Shown: piece by piece, positions 1 through 10,163 of the stretch
How the letters are laid out: each line of letters begins with the position of its first letter
Numbering within the stretch: position 1 is the first letter of the stretch
Source of the DNA: Pseudomonas sp. DC1.2
Lineage (GTDB): Bacteria; Pseudomonadota; Gammaproteobacteria; Pseudomonadales; Pseudomonadaceae
DNA: 64,000 bases
Direction of reading: 5' to 3'
NCBI RefSeq assembly: GCF_034351645.1
Contig: NZ_CP133782.1
Span: 1,307,001-1,371,000 of the forward strand
The notes under the pieces: generated by a model
What the model was told of the DNA's origin: nothing
The model's input: the letters and a program-made list of their open reading frames with translations, nothing else
The model's database searches: none
Program-made: the position numbers and the translations under genes

Positions 1-272
1 CAGGGCTGGTAGGGCGTGTAGCGATCATAGTGGCGCGTGACTTCGAACTCGGTGACTTCGAAAGTCTTTTGCTCGTGGATTCGCACTCGGCGTTGCGGCA
101 ACTCAAGTATCTTGGGCTCGCCGACATCGATCTGCAGGCTGTGGTCGAGCAATTTGCGTTCGACCCGCTCCTCGTGCTCGCTGCGTTGTGACATCTGATT
201 GGCACAGCCGCTGACCAGCAGGGCGCCGCACAGGGCGGCACCACCGAGGCCTAAGGTGTTTCGCTTGAACAT
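1..272 (-). CDS. lipoprotein, C-terminus cut by window edge
   Basis: Only the first 90 codons are present; the gene runs off base 1. The product begins MFKRNTLGLGG and has a short hydrophobic stretch ending in the lipobox LVSGC (Cys at residue 23), so it should be an exported lipoprotein. The mature part seen here is charged and hydrophilic, rich in Glu, Arg and His, with no domain I recognise. It starts 17 bases after the proS stop on the same strand and is probably cotranscribed with it. A small lipoprotein gene next to proS is, as far as I recall, usual in Pseudomonas. Function unknown. Confidence 0.75.
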   Translation of the reverse strand, partial: MFKRNTLGLGGAALCGALLVSGCANQMSQRSEHEERVERKLLDHSLQIDVGEPKILELPQRRVRIHEQKTFEVTEFEVTRHYDRYTPYQP

Positions 273-289
273 GACGTCTCTATCTGGTG

Positions 290-2005
290 TCAGCGGCGGA
301 TACGTGCCTGGAGGAAGGGCAGCACGTCAGCGACTGGCAGCGCTTGCGCCTCAGCCTCGGTGCGGCTCTTATATTCCAGATTGCCTTCGGCGAGGCCGCG
401 GTCACTGACCACGATCCGGTGAGGAATGCCGATCAGCTCCATGTCCGCAAACTTGATGCCCGGGCTGGTTTTCTTATCGCGGTCGTCCAGCAGTACTTCG
501 AAGCCGGCCGCCGTCAGCTCTGCGTACAGCTTGTCGGTGGCTTCGCGAACCTGTTCGTTGTCGTAGCGCAGCGGCACCAGGGCGATCTGGAACGGCGCGA
601 GTGTGTCGCTCCAGATGATGCCCTTGTCGTCGTTGTTCTGTTCGATAGCCGCCGCGACCACGCGGGAAACGCCGATGCCGTAGCAGCCCATTTCCAGGGT
701 GACCGGTTTACCGTTTTCGCCCAGCACTTCGCACTTCATCGCCTTGCTGTACTTGTTGCCCAGCTGGAAGATGTGCCCGACTTCGATGCCGCGCTTGATT
801 TCCAGGGTGCCGTTGCCGTCAGGGCTTGGGTCGCCTGCCACGACGTTACGCAGGTCGGCTACGGTCGGAACCGGCAAATCACGCTCCCAGTTCACGCCGA
901 AGTAGTGTTTGTCGTCGATGTTTGCACCGATGCCAAAGTCGCTCATCAGCTCAACCGAGCGGTCGATGATGATTGGCAGCGGCAGGTTCAGCGGGCCGAG
1001 GGAGCCGGCACCGGCGCCAATGGCGTCACGCAGTTCGGCTTCGGAGGCCATGACCAGTGGGCTGGCAACCCCAGGCTGGTTGGCCGCCTTGATTTCGTTC
1101 AGTTCGTGGTCGCCGCGGATGATCAGGGCAATCAGCTTGCCTGCTTCTTCGGCGTGAACCACGAGGGTCTTGATGGTTTTTTCGATCGGCAGGCCGAAAC
1201 CTTCAACCAGTTGTGCAATGGTCTTGGCGTTCGGGGTATCGACCAGTCGCAGTTCTTCGGCCGGCGCAGCACGCACTGTTTCGCGCGGAACAGCTTCGGC
1301 TTTCTCGATGTTGGCGGCGTAGTCGGAGCCGTTGCTGAAGACGATATCGTCTTCGCCGGATTCGGCCAGTACGTGGAACTCGTGGGAGCCGGCGCCGCCG
1401 ATGGAGCCGTTGTCGGCTTCTACAGGGCGGAATTTCAGGCCCAGACGGGTGAATACGTTGCAGTACGCCTTGTGCATGCGGTCGTAGGTGACTTGCAGCG
1501 ATGGCTGATCTGCGTGAAACGAGTAAGCGTCCTTCATGATGAATTCGCGGCCGCGCATCAAGCCGAAGCGTGGGCGAATTTCGTCACGGAATTTGGTCTG
1601 GATCTGATACAGGTTGATTGGCAGCTGCTTGTAGCTGCTTAGCTCATTGCGCATCAGGTCAGTGATCACTTCTTCGTGGGTCGGGCCGGCGCAAAAGTCG
1701 CGACCGTGGCGATCCTTGAAGCGCAGCAATTCAGGGCCGTACTCTTCCCAGCGCCCGGACTCTTGCCACAGCTCAGCCGGTTGGGTGCTTGGCATCAACA
1801 CTTCAAGAGAGCCGGCGGCGTTCATTTCTTCGCGAACGACGGCTTCGACTTTGCGCATCACTCGCAAACCCATCGGTAGCCAGGTGTAAAGGCCCGAGGC
1901 AAGTTTGCGGATCATGCCGGCGCGCAGCATCAACTGATGGCTGATGACGACCGCGTCGGAAGGCGTTTCTTTCTGTGTGGCGAGCAAAAATTGACTGGTG
2001 CGCAT
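290..2005 (-). CDS. proS: prolyl-tRNA synthetase
   Basis: Cytosolic class II aminoacyl-tRNA synthetase that charges tRNA-Pro. At 571 residues it is the usual length of the bacterial-type enzyme with an editing domain inserted between class II motifs 2 and 3. Visible hallmarks are the start [18 protein letters not shown], motif 2 ([19 protein letters not shown], about 137-155), the long YbaK-like editing insertion (about 225-400), motif 3 ([13 protein letters not shown], about 440-452) and a C-terminal anticodon-binding domain. A small lipoprotein gene follows closely on the same strand. The several long open frames on the opposite strand are coding shadows. Confidence 0.98.
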   Translation of the reverse strand: MRTSQFLLATQKETPSDAVVISHQLMLRAGMIRKLASGLYTWLPMGLRVMRKVEAVVREEMNAAGSLEVLMPSTQPAELWQESGRWEEYGPELLRFKDRHGRDFCAGPTHEEVITDLMRNELSSYKQLPINLYQIQTKFRDEIRPRFGLMRGREFIMKDAYSFHADQPSLQVTYDRMHKAYCNVFTRLGLKFRPVEADNGSIGGAGSHEFHVLAESGEDDIVFSNGSDYAANIEKAEAVPRETVRAAPAEELRLVDTPNAKTIAQLVEGFGLPIEKTIKTLVVHAEEAGKLIALIIRGDHELNEIKAANQPGVASPLVMASEAELRDAIGAGAGSLGPLNLPLPIIIDRSVELMSDFGIGANIDDKHYFGVNWERDLPVPTVADLRNVVAGDPSPDGNGTLEIKRGIEVGHIFQLGNKYSKAMKCEVLGENGKPVTLEMGCYGIGVSRVVAAAIEQNNDDKGIIWSDTLAPFQIALVPLRYDNEQVREATDKLYAELTAAGFEVLLDDRDKKTSPGIKFADMELIGIPHRIVVSDRGLAEGNLEYKSRTEAEAQALPVADVLPFLQARIRR

Positions 2006-2135
2006 GGTTGGCCGTTGTCGGTTGCTGATGACGGGAAATGACGGAGCATTGTACGGGCGAGATCTGCTGACGTACAGAAGTGCGGTCGGCGTTGAGGCTG
2101 GAAGGGCGGAAATCTTCGGCCCTTCGGGACGTTTC

Positions 2136-3695
2136 CTACGACTCTTCCGCGACCGGGGTGGGCAGCGTTTCCGGTTTGGGTGTGGGGCCGATCCGGCGGT
2201 TTTCCTGATACCAATGCAGCGCGATCAGTAGCAGCGTCGGAACGCCGAGCAGCGCGGTGATGATGAAGAAATTATGGTAGCCAAACTTCTCCACCATGAC
2301 CCCGGAGTAGCCGCCTATCAGGCGTGGCAGCAGCAGCATGAGCGAGCTGAGCAGCGCGTACTGGGTGGCGGAGAACTTGAGGTTGGTCAGGCTCGACAAG
2401 TAAGCGACGAACGCCGAAGTCGCCATGCCTGAGCTGAAGTTGTCCAGGGAGATGGTGACGATCAGCATCTGTAGGTTGGCGCCCATGTCGGCGAGCATCA
2501 CGAACAGTAGGTTGGTGGCGGCCGAGGCAACGCCACCGATGAACAGGATTGGCAGGATGCCGAAGCGCACAATCAGCAGGCCGCCCATGCCGGCGCCGAC
2601 CAAGGTCATGATCAAGCCGAAAATCTTGCTTACGCCGGCGATCTGATCCTTGGTAAAGCCCTGGTCGATATAAAACACGTTAGCCATGACGCCCATGACC
2701 GTGTCAGACATTCGGTACGTCGCGATCAGGCCTAGCAGCAGGAGTGCCTGCCAGCGATAGCGCAGAACGAAGTCGTTGACTGGCGTGAGCACTGGCGCCA
2801 AGCCTCGGCGCCCCATGGTCGAGAGGCATAAGGCGGTGAGGATGATGTAGAGGATCGCTCGCAGCAGTGCGCGGTCTTCAAGCAACAGGTCCAATGGGCT
2901 CGCGCCGCCGAACAACACGCTGGCAAAGTCGGTGTTGTAGAGCTGTGTGAACATGGCTGGCACGGACACCAGCAATACAATGAGGACGAACACTGACGCC
3001 AGTTGATGGGCAAAGCTGTAGCGTCCGGCCTGCAACTGCGTGCGCAACGGGACCGGCGGTTCGCGCATGAACAGGGTGGTCAGCAGCGCTGGAATCATCA
3101 GGGCGCCGAAGAGCACGTAGGTGCCGGTCCATGCTGAATGTTTATAGTCGAAGCCGGTGGAGCCGAAGCCCTCGGCAAAAAACAGTGCGCCGGCCGTCGC
3201 CAGCAGTGCTGCAACCCGGTAACCAGACATATAGCTGGCTGCCAATGCTGCCTGGCTGCTGTCTTCGGCAATTTCCAGTCGATAAGCGTCTACGGCGATG
3301 TCTTGGGTGGCCGAAGCGAAGGCGACGATGACGGCAATAGCAATCAGCCAGGACAGGTGCTTTTGCGGGTCGCAGAAGCCCATGCCGATCAGTCCCAGAA
3401 TCACCAGTGTCTGGGACAGAACCAGCCAGGAACGGCGTCGGCCAAGTTTGCCGAGCAGGGGCAAGCGCCACTGGTCGAGCAGCGGTGACCAGACCCACTT
3501 AAAGGCATAAGCCAGACCGATCAAGCTTGCATAGCCAATGGTCTCGCGCGCCACACCTGCTTCGCGCAGCCAGACCGACAGTGTCGAAAACACCAGCATG
3601 TAGGGCAGACCGGCGGCGAAACCAAGCAGCAACAGCACGAGTGTCGAAGGGCTGGCATAGGCAGCGAGCGCGGCGCGCCAGGTTTTACGGGGCAT
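2136..3695 (-). CDS. ampG: AmpG-type muropeptide permease (MFS)
   Basis: Inner-membrane major-facilitator protein of 519 residues. The AmpG family imports anhydro-muropeptides for cell-wall recycling and so feeds AmpC beta-lactamase signalling. The N-terminus has the family pattern [19 protein letters not shown] and [11 protein letters not shown], then cytoplasmic GRRRSW and the [11 protein letters not shown] segment (about 130-140) typical of AmpG. At least twelve hydrophobic segments can be counted, and the hydrophilic tail ends TPVAEES. It lies upstream of proS on the same strand with a 130-base gap. Pseudomonas can carry two AmpG-like proteins, so this could be a paralogue rather than the main AmpG. 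Confidence 0.88.
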   Translation of the reverse strand: MPRKTWRAALAAYASPSTLVLLLLGFAAGLPYMLVFSTLSVWLREAGVARETIGYASLIGLAYAFKWVWSPLLDQWRLPLLGKLGRRRSWLVLSQTLVILGLIGMGFCDPQKHLSWLIAIAVIVAFASATQDIAVDAYRLEIAEDSSQAALAASYMSGYRVAALLATAGALFFAEGFGSTGFDYKHSAWTGTYVLFGALMIPALLTTLFMREPPVPLRTQLQAGRYSFAHQLASVFVLIVLLVSVPAMFTQLYNTDFASVLFGGASPLDLLLEDRALLRAILYIILTALCLSTMGRRGLAPVLTPVNDFVLRYRWQALLLLGLIATYRMSDTVMGVMANVFYIDQGFTKDQIAGVSKIFGLIMTLVGAGMGGLLIVRFGILPILFIGGVASAATNLLFVMLADMGANLQMLIVTISLDNFSSGMATSAFVAYLSSLTNLKFSATQYALLSSLMLLLPRLIGGYSGVMVEKFGYHNFFIITALLGVPTLLLIALHWYQENRRIGPTPKPETLPTPVAEES

Positions 3696-3739
3696 GGGCT
3701 GGAGTCTGCCTCAAGAGTGACGGAAACAAAGCGCGCACT

Positions 3740-4093
3740 CTAACCGCTGTGCTCTACCGGGCGCCAGCCATGACGCTGAATATCAACACGATTGTTCAGG
3801 ATACTGACACCCTCGTCGCGCAATCTGGCGCGTTGCTCGTCTCCCGAAGGGCTACCGGCGGGCAGGCTAATCCGACCGCCTGCGCCGAGTACTCGGTGCC
3901 AAGGCAGGCGGGTGTCGCCGGGTAACTGGCTCAGCGTGCGGCCTACCCAGCGGGCGGCTCTGCCTAAGCCTGCCGCCTCGGCCAGTTGTCCATAACTCAC
4001 GACTTTGCCTTTGGGCACTTGGGCCAATGTCAGGTAGAGCGCCGTGCGTCGGATTTGCGCGGGGCTTTGGCTTTCGGTTGTCGGGTCTGTCAC
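3740..4093 (-). CDS. alkyltransferase-like (MGMT-family) DNA-binding protein
   Basis: Small protein of 117 residues equivalent to the C-terminal DNA-binding domain of O6-methylguanine methyltransferase. The active-site motif PCHRV of true methyltransferases is PWHRV here (Trp65), so the alkyl-accepting cysteine is missing. In the known ATL family such proteins bind O6-alkylguanine and hand the lesion to nucleotide excision repair instead of reversing it. The helix-turn-helix and arginine-finger region is recognisable (VSYGQLAEAAG, AARWVG). It lies 45 bases upstream of the AmpG gene on the same strand, so cotranscription is possible. Confidence 0.9.
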   Translation of the reverse strand: MTDPTTESQSPAQIRRTALYLTLAQVPKGKVVSYGQLAEAAGLGRAARWVGRTLSQLPGDTRLPWHRVLGAGGRISLPAGSPSGDEQRARLRDEGVSILNNRVDIQRHGWRPVEHSG

Positions 4094-4256
4094 GCGTGCA
4101 GTTCCTGAAGAAAATCATCGTGCTGGTTTTGGAGTAAGTCTTGGTTCGCGTGTTGAGAAATGAACTCAACAGAAATAGTCGGGTCAGTCCTTGAATATGC
4201 TTTACCCCTAAGGGTAATGCCGACTTTTTTTGCAAACCAGAGCCTTCACTTTGCCT

Positions 4257-5264
4257 ATGTTGTCCAGAACCTTGCTGTGCCTAGCTGCTATCAGTGTGTC
4301 CAATCCGTTGCTTGCTGACACCGTCTGGTTAAAAAACGGTGACAAGTTGAGTGGCAAGATCACCGTTTTTGACGGCGGCAAGTTGTTGGTCCAGACCGCT
4401 TATGCCGGTGCTGTCCCGATCGACTGGAAGCAGGTCAAGACGTTGGAGAGTGATCAGGAACTGCTGGTCAAGCAAGACGCGTACACCGGTGAGAAAGCCA
4501 AGTCGTTGCGAGCGGCCGAAGATGGCAAGGTGATCCTGGTCAATGGCGAGGCGCCGAAGACGGTTGATTTGGCAAGTATTCAGCAAATCCTCAAGCCCAA
4601 ACCGGTGGTCGAAGATCTGGTTTGGAAGGGTAATGTCGATTTGGCTTTGGACTACAAGCGTGCTGAGCGAGACACCAACGATTACGACATTGGCTTCAAG
4701 ACCACGGCTCGCCACGGCCAATGGCGGCATACCGCTGAAGGCGAGTACAACCGTGAATTTCAGGATGACGTGATGACCACTGACAATTGGCGCGCCGCTT
4801 ATTCTCTCGACCGCTTCCTGACCGAGCACTGGTTCTGGGAAGGGCGTCTGAATTACAAACGTGACATGGTCGAGGATCTGTCCCGTCAGCGTGTGGTCGG
4901 TACTGGGCCGGGTTATCAATTCTGGGATGACGAGCTGGGGGCGTTCTCGCTGGGCTCGCTGCTCAACCGTACTGACTACGAATACAGTGATGGCGGTAAG
5001 GACAACTTTTACTCCGCTGCCATTAAGTGGGGCTACAACCGCTATTTGATTGGCAAGCGGGTGGAGTTCTTTACTAATGGTGAGCTGGGCAAGCCGCTTT
5101 CCGGTGTGGCTGATTACGCGCTCGATGCCGAGATGGGCTTGCGCTATAAGGTTACCGACTGGGCTTCGCTCAACCTTAAGGCAGAGCGCGACATCATCAG
5201 TGGTTCCGAGGATGCCGATTTAAGTAAGACCCGTTATACCGCCGGGTTTGGTGTGGCTTGGTAA
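4257..5264 (+). CDS. DUF481 (YdiY-like) outer-membrane protein
   Basis: Exported protein of about 335 residues. The chosen ATG gives a clear signal peptide (MLSRTLLCLAAISVSNPLLA, cleaved before DTVW). An in-frame TTG at 4230 would add nine residues and is less likely. The first ~120 residues hold a region of the type DTVWLKNGDKLSGKI, then a beta-rich domain (WKGNVDLALDYKRAERDTND to the final aromatic GFGVAW) with alternating aromatic and polar residues, as in the DUF481 predicted beta-barrel family of salt-induced outer-membrane proteins. The terminal W residue fits an outer-membrane barrel. It is monocistronic, ending in a strong shared terminator. Confidence 0.8.
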   Translation: MLSRTLLCLAAISVSNPLLADTVWLKNGDKLSGKITVFDGGKLLVQTAYAGAVPIDWKQVKTLESDQELLVKQDAYTGEKAKSLRAAEDGKVILVNGEAPKTVDLASIQQILKPKPVVEDLVWKGNVDLALDYKRAERDTNDYDIGFKTTARHGQWRHTAEGEYNREFQDDVMTTDNWRAAYSLDRFLTEHWFWEGRLNYKRDMVEDLSRQRVVGTGPGYQFWDDELGAFSLGSLLNRTDYEYSDGGKDNFYSAAIKWGYNRYLIGKRVEFFTNGELGKPLSGVADYALDAEMGLRYKVTDWASLNLKAERDIISGSEDADLSKTRYTAGFGVAW

Positions 5265-5374
5265 ATCGCTGAGGGATTCTGGTCGTGTGCAGCGCCTGCC
5301 TTCATCCGGCCTGGGCGTTGCCGGGAGGGGTGAGCAGTGTTCGGGTTTTGTGAGTGGCAAAAACAGTTGCCCAC

Positions 5375-5407
5375 AAAAAAGCCCCGCTTTTAAGGGCGGG
5401 GCTTTTT
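5375..5407. terminator. bidirectional intrinsic terminator
   Basis: A 7-bp GC stem (GCCCCGC/GCGGGGC, 5381-5387 with 5396-5402) is flanked by an A-run on the left and a T-run on the right. It can therefore end transcription of the DUF481 gene (+) and of the convergent cold-shock gene (-). Confidence 0.9.
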
Positions 5408-5424
5408 ACTAAAGCAAGTACAAG

Positions 5425-5634
5425 TTAGATAACTTGAACTTCTTCAGCTTGCATGCCTTTCTGACCGCGGGTAGCGATGAAAGAAACCTGTTGGCCTTCT
5501 TTCAGGCTTTTGAAGCCGTCGGATTGGATAGCTTTGAAGTGAACGAAAAGATCGTCACCCGATTGTGGAGTGATGAAGCCGAAGCCTTTTTCATCGTTGA
5601 ACCACTTAACGGTACCGGTTTGGCGATTAGACAT
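5425..5634 (-). CDS. cold-shock protein, CspA family
   Basis: A 69-residue single-stranded nucleic-acid-binding OB-fold protein that acts as an RNA chaperone. It contains RNP1 (KGFGFI, 16-21) and RNP2 (LFVHF, 29-33) and has the length of CspA/CapB proteins. The ribosome-binding site AAGGAG lies 8 bases before ATG. About 150 bases of upstream sequence precede any other gene, leaving room for the long 5' leader typical of csp messages. It is transcribed away from dcd and toward the DUF481 gene. Confidence 0.96.
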   Translation of the reverse strand: MSNRQTGTVKWFNDEKGFGFITPQSGDDLFVHFKAIQSDGFKSLKEGQQVSFIATRGQKGMQAEEVQVI

Positions 5635-5987
5635 GGTGTAACTCCTTGAACAAAGATAACTGCGACGCAGGAAGAACCCTGGCCGAGACTGAGTGCAAAG
5701 AGCAGGAAAAATTCTTGTAGATGGTTGGATCGAAATTCAACATATCGTGTAGAGATTCTCAGTGACACAAGCAGCACAGTGGCGCCACCTTAACCCTTTT
5801 TCCAGGACGTGCCAATGTTTCTTGCGAAGGTTTCTTTATTTTCGTGACTGACGGTGCGCCGGATTGCGGTGAAGCCTAATAAATACTGGGGATCGCTGAG
5901 AATCGCGTGCCAGACTTTGAACCCGGCGGCGCGCCCCGGTAAGATGCCGGACAGAATTTTTCTACCTCGCTATTCAGGACACCCGCC
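5635..5987. promoter_or_regulatory. divergent csp/dcd intergenic region
   Basis: About 350 bases without a gene between the divergent cold-shock and dcd genes. The left half should hold the csp promoter and 5' leader, including AAGGAG just before its start, and the right half the dcd promoter. I could not fix -35/-10 elements with confidence, and no credible small ORF was seen. Confidence 0.5.
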
Positions 5988-6554
5988 ATGAGCATCAAAT
6001 CGGACAAGTGGATTCGCCGCATGGCGCAAGAGCACGGCATGATCGAACCCTTCGTCGAGCGCCAGATGCGCGGCGAAGGTGCCGAACGGCTCATTTCCTA
6101 TGGTGTGTCGAGCTACGGCTACGACGTGCGCTGCGCCGGTGAATTCAAGGTGTTCACCAACATCAACTCGGCCATCGTTGATCCGAAAAACTTCGATGAA
6201 AAAAGCTTCGTCGACGTAACGAGCGACGTCTGCATCATTCCGCCGAACTCCTTTGCCCTGGCCCGCACTGTGGAATTCTTCCGTATTCCGCGCAACGTGC
6301 TGACCATCTGCCTCGGTAAAAGCACCTACGCTCGCTGCGGGATCATCGTCAACGTGACGCCGCTTGAGCCCGAGTGGGAAGGTCATGTCACCCTGGAATT
6401 CTCCAATACGACCACCTTGCCGGCGAAGATCTACGCCAATGAAGGTGTGGCGCAGATGCTGTTCTTCGAATCTGATGAAGAGTGCGAAGTGTCTTATAAG
6501 GACCGTGGCGGCAAGTACCAGGGGCAGCGCGGCGTCACTTTGCCACGCACCTGA
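5988..6554 (+). CDS. dcd: dCTP deaminase
   Basis: Deaminates dCTP to dUTP, supplying dUMP for thymidylate synthesis. It is 188 residues, the standard length of the trimeric bacterial enzyme. Visible family signatures are [13 protein letters not shown] at the start, YGYDVRC (43-49) and the catalytic segment [14 protein letters not shown] (about 125-138), which carries the active-site glutamate. It starts at ATG and appears monocistronic. Confidence 0.97.
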   Translation: MSIKSDKWIRRMAQEHGMIEPFVERQMRGEGAERLISYGVSSYGYDVRCAGEFKVFTNINSAIVDPKNFDEKSFVDVTSDVCIIPPNSFALARTVEFFRIPRNVLTICLGKSTYARCGIIVNVTPLEPEWEGHVTLEFSNTTTLPAKIYANEGVAQMLFFESDEECEVSYKDRGGKYQGQRGVTLPRT

Positions 6555-6660
6555 TCCGTTCATCTGACGGTTCGCGGGAATTCTTCGGCGGGTAGACACT
6601 CTATTGAGTGTATTGCCCGGTTTGCGCACAGCTTACCGGGCCCCTGATCAGGAGTGTTCC

Positions 6661-6870
6661 ATGAAGATCGATCCGCGAATTAGTGCTGAATTTGCCAGGC
6701 TTGAGCCCAATCAGGTTGGCGTTCTGGCCTGGTCCTTGTTGGCATATACGCCCATCAACATGGCAGGCGGTATTCCCGGCCAGCCTGATCCCGACACCCC
6801 AAACGAACAGCCCATCGAGCCCGGCGAGCCAATGTTGCCGGATGAGCCTCCTCCCGCGCCGGTCGCTTGA
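6661..6870 (+). CDS. small conserved hypothetical protein, Pro/Glu-rich tail
   Basis: A 69-residue protein with an ATG preceded at good spacing by AGGAG. The N-terminal half (MKIDPRISAEFARLEP then VGVLAWSLLAYTP) is weakly hydrophobic. The C-terminal half is dominated by Pro, Glu and Asp. No signal peptide or domain is recognised. It is transcribed after dcd but 106 bases away. It looks like a Pseudomonas-restricted protein of unknown function. Confidence 0.6.
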   Translation: MKIDPRISAEFARLEPNQVGVLAWSLLAYTPINMAGGIPGQPDPDTPNEQPIEPGEPMLPDEPPPAPVA

Positions 6871-6918
6871 TCAATGCGGTAGAAAACAGTGGCCGGTTAG
6901 CTGAGCCTGGTAAAGGTT

Positions 6919-7575
6919 TCAACTGACTGGCCATATTTCGTTATCGCCGATGACAAAGATCCGACAATCATCGTCCTGCTTCACTGGATAACCCCCGGTG
7001 AATGCACCAAACGCCGGAAGCAGGCTGATTTTCGGCCCGAGTCTGAAACACGCTAGACGTAAGCTTTGGCGCCCTCTGCCGTGCAGCCGGTAGACAGGAT
7101 GCACGTGACCGGCAATTACAGGCCTGGACGCGTGCGGGTCAGGCTCGTGTTGTAGCGCAAACGGCCCCAGATACAGAGGTTCCGGGACGACCCTGATGTT
7201 CAGTGACGCCGGTGGATCTCCGGCGCGTTTGTCGTGGTTGCCGCGAATCAGCGTCATGGCCAAATCACGATGGCGTTCTCGCCATTGCGCCAACGTGTTC
7301 AACGTCTCTGCGGCGTGCGAGCCGGGTCCGTGCAAAAAATCCCCGAGGAAAATCAACTGGCGGCAGGGTCGTGCGGCGAGCAATGCATCCAGCACTGCAA
7401 TATTGCTTGCGGTGGTGCCTCCGGGCACCGGCTGGCCAAGGCTGCGATAAGCCGCGGCCTTGCCGAAATGCACATCAGCGATCAACAACGCTTGCTGCGC
7501 CGGCCAATACAGCGCTTTTTCGGGCAGCAACCAGAGTTCTTCGCCCGCAAGCTGCACAGGGTATGGTGTGCCCAT
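6919..7575 (-). CDS. pdeM: ligase-associated metallophosphoesterase (PdeM family)
   Basis: Calcineurin-like phosphoesterase of 218 residues. Its metal-binding motifs are in order: DVHFGKA (about 34-40), GDFLHG (about 77-82), RGNHDKR (about 112-118) and GHVHP (about 155-159). Members encoded beside the Lhr-like helicase and ATP-dependent ligase are annotated as the nuclease/phosphoesterase of a ligase-associated DNA damage response. Its ATG overlaps the helicase stop (TGATG), so the two are translationally coupled. The ligase and exonuclease partners lie 8.4 kb away instead of adjacent. Confidence 0.9.
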   Translation of the reverse strand: MGTPYPVQLAGEELWLLPEKALYWPAQQALLIADVHFGKAAAYRSLGQPVPGGTTASNIAVLDALLAARPCRQLIFLGDFLHGPGSHAAETLNTLAQWRERHRDLAMTLIRGNHDKRAGDPPASLNIRVVPEPLYLGPFALQHEPDPHASRPVIAGHVHPVYRLHGRGRQSLRLACFRLGPKISLLPAFGAFTGGYPVKQDDDCRIFVIGDNEIWPVS

Positions 7576-10061
7576 CAGGCTTTCCCTGTTTCAGCGGTTT
7601 TTTCCAGGTCGCTGACCATCCGCTTGATTCGATCCGCCAGTTTTTCGGAACTCATGCTCTCCCGAAAGCGCTCCGCCAGTAGCGGAAAGGCAAGTGGTGT
7701 CGGACGTTTGATCTGATGCAGGTCGAGTCTCAAGCTATTGATGCGTGCCAAGGTCTGCTCCAGTCGCCGAATGTCCAACTCTTCCTGTAGGACTTCTTCT
7801 CCCGCCTGGGCTAGTAATAGGTTGTTGGCGTCGTATTGTTTGAACACTTCAAAGAACAGTCCACTGGACGCTTGAACTTGACGAGTGCTTTTCGGTGCGC
7901 CCGGATAGCCAGCGAACACCAAACCGGCTATGCGCGCGATCTCACGAAATCGACGCAGTGCCAGCTCCCCTGCATTCAGACTGCCCAACACATCGTTCAA
8001 TAGTTGCTGCGGGCTAAACAGCGCGGGGCTCAAATGGTGCGACCAATCCACCTCGGTAGCGCTCAGCAGCTCCAGTCCGTAGTCGTTGACGGCGATGGAA
8101 AAGGTGACCGCCTGCTGCTGACTGACCCGCCACGCCAGCAGGCTTGCCAGGCCTAGATGCACTTGGCGTCCGGCGAATGGATAGAGGAAAAGGTGCCAGC
8201 CCTCGCGGGATTTCATCGCTTCGGCCAGCAGGCTTTTTTCCGTGGGCAAACCAGACCAACGTTGCTGCACGTCCAGCAACGGTCGTAGCGCCAACATCTC
8301 CGGGCCGATGAAGTGACCGTGCGCCGCCGCATCAAAGCGCGCAATCACGGCATTGGCCAGCTCACTGGACAGCGGCATACGTCCACCTTTCCAGCGTGGC
8401 ACGGCGGCTTTTTTCGCCGTGCTGCGTTTCACATAGGCGGTCATGTTTTCCACCCTTACTAGCTCAAGGAGGCGCCCGGCAAACAGAAAGCCGTCGCCGG
8501 GTTTGAGCCTGGCAATGAAACCTTCCTCGACGCTGCCGAGGTTTTTGCCGCCACCGCCCTTGCTCCAAAACTTCAATTGGATACTCGCCTCGCTGACGAT
8601 GGTGCCGATACTCATGCGATGACGACGCGCCAGCCGTGCATCCGGTACGCGCCAGAGGCCCTGCTCATCGGGTTCAACACGTTGGTAGTCTGGGTACGCT
8701 GTCAGAGACAGTCCGCCATGCCTGACAAAAGCCAGCGCCCATTCCCAGTCCGCAGGGGTGAGCGCGTGATAGGCCCACGCGCCGCGTACTTCTTCGTACA
8801 GCTCATCGGGCAGAAAACCGCCGCCCAAGGCCATGCTGACCAGATGCTGTACCAATACATCCAGCGGTTTGATGGGAGACTCGCGTGACTCTATTCGCCG
8901 TTGCTCTACGGCATCGCGGGCGGCGACGGCTTCGATGACCTCTAGGCTGTTAGTCGGCACCAGCGTCACCCGCGACGTTTGCCCTGGCGCGTGGCCGGAG
9001 CGTCCCGCTCGCTGCATCAGCCGCGCGATGCCTTTGGCCGAGCCAATTTGTAGCACCCGTGCCACAGGCAGGAAGTCCACCCCCAGATCCAGGCTTGAAG
9101 TGCAGACCACGGCTTTGAGCTGACTATCCTTGAGGGCTCTTTCGACCCAGTCACGAGTTTCTCGCGACAGAGAGCTGTGGTGCAGCGCAATCAGGCCGGC
9201 CCAGTCTGGCCGGGCATCGAGCAGGGCGTGATACCAGATTTCAGATTGTGCTCGGGTGTTGGTAAAGACCAGGCTCGCGGGGCTGGATTCAATCTCGACG
9301 ACGACTTGGGGCAGCATTTTCAAGCCGATGTGACCGGCCCATGGAAAGCGATCGACGGCGGTCGGCAGCAGCGTGTCAATGTGCAACGCCTTGCGCGTGT
9401 CCCCTTGGATACTGAGGCCGTGACCCTTTGGGATCAGGACTTGTTGCGCGTGGGATTGATTACCCAGCGTCGCGGAAACTCCCCAGACAATCAGCGCCGG
9501 GTTCCAATGCCGAAGACGGGCCAGTGCCAGTTGCAGTTGGACGCCGCGTTTGTTGCCGAGCAGCTCATGCCATTCGTCGACGACGACCATGCGCAACGTC
9601 GACAGGGCTGTTTGCGCGTCCGCCCGTGCGAGCATCAAGGTCAGGCTTTCGGGGGTGGTGATCAGCGCAGTGGGCATGCGCCTGCTCTGCCGAGCGCGTT
9701 CGCTGTTGCTGGTGTCGCCAGTGCGCAGACCGACGGTCCAGGGAATGTGCAAGTCCAGCAACGGAGCTTCCAGGGCGCGGGCGGTGTCGGCGGCCAGGGC
9801 GCGCATCGGCGTTATCCACAACACGGTCAGTGCCGGGGCGACAGCGGTGCGTTTGCGCGGGTAATCGACCACTGTCACCGGACGGGCGAAGTGGTTGAGT
9901 GCGGCAAACCACAGGGCGTAGGTTTTACCGGCGCCGGTGTTGGCATGAAGCACACCTGACTGCCCACGTTTGACCGCTGCCCATACCTGTTTCTGAAAGG
10001 CGAAAGGCTTCCAGTCACGGGCGCTAAACCACTGTTTTGCGTAGTTAGTAGAAGTGTCCAT
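7575..10061 (-). CDS. ligase-associated DEXH-box helicase (Lhr-like)
   Basis: Superfamily 2 DNA helicase of 828 residues. It has the Walker A motif NTGAGKT (about 41-47), a DEWH Walker B box (about 157-160), SATLG (motif III) and the motif VI region RAGRSGH. These are followed by the winged-helix/beta-barrel C-terminal region of Lhr-type proteins. It is predicted to act on DNA damage with the ligase, exonuclease and PdeM products. No good ribosome-binding site precedes the chosen ATG, but the start ([17 protein letters not shown]) fits family proteins. A divergent or insertion boundary lies just upstream: the next gene in the same direction is an amino-acid transport ATPase. Confidence 0.92.
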   Translation of the reverse strand: MDTSTNYAKQWFSARDWKPFAFQKQVWAAVKRGQSGVLHANTGAGKTYALWFAALNHFARPVTVVDYPRKRTAVAPALTVLWITPMRALAADTARALEAPLLDLHIPWTVGLRTGDTSNSERARQSRRMPTALITTPESLTLMLARADAQTALSTLRMVVVDEWHELLGNKRGVQLQLALARLRHWNPALIVWGVSATLGNQSHAQQVLIPKGHGLSIQGDTRKALHIDTLLPTAVDRFPWAGHIGLKMLPQVVVEIESSPASLVFTNTRAQSEIWYHALLDARPDWAGLIALHHSSLSRETRDWVERALKDSQLKAVVCTSSLDLGVDFLPVARVLQIGSAKGIARLMQRAGRSGHAPGQTSRVTLVPTNSLEVIEAVAARDAVEQRRIESRESPIKPLDVLVQHLVSMALGGGFLPDELYEEVRGAWAYHALTPADWEWALAFVRHGGLSLTAYPDYQRVEPDEQGLWRVPDARLARRHRMSIGTIVSEASIQLKFWSKGGGGKNLGSVEEGFIARLKPGDGFLFAGRLLELVRVENMTAYVKRSTAKKAAVPRWKGGRMPLSSELANAVIARFDAAAHGHFIGPEMLALRPLLDVQQRWSGLPTEKSLLAEAMKSREGWHLFLYPFAGRQVHLGLASLLAWRVSQQQAVTFSIAVNDYGLELLSATEVDWSHHLSPALFSPQQLLNDVLGSLNAGELALRRFREIARIAGLVFAGYPGAPKSTRQVQASSGLFFEVFKQYDANNLLLAQAGEEVLQEELDIRRLEQTLARINSLRLDLHQIKRPTPLAFPLLAERFRESMSSEKLADRIKRMVSDLEKTAETGKA

Positions 10062-10163
10062 GCCGGCCGTGTGCGCTCTGAAAGTCCTTTTCCAGTGACC
10101 ACGGCGGCCTGCGACTAGTTTAGTTTCATCTGCGTAATGGCTCGCTTTTGTAGCTGTGGATTT

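Noticed and set aside
287..1642. Long plus-strand open frame opposite proS (451 codons)
   Set aside because: Low-complexity Val/Ala/Phe/Gln-rich shadow of a certain gene on the other strand; no ribosome-binding site or domain.
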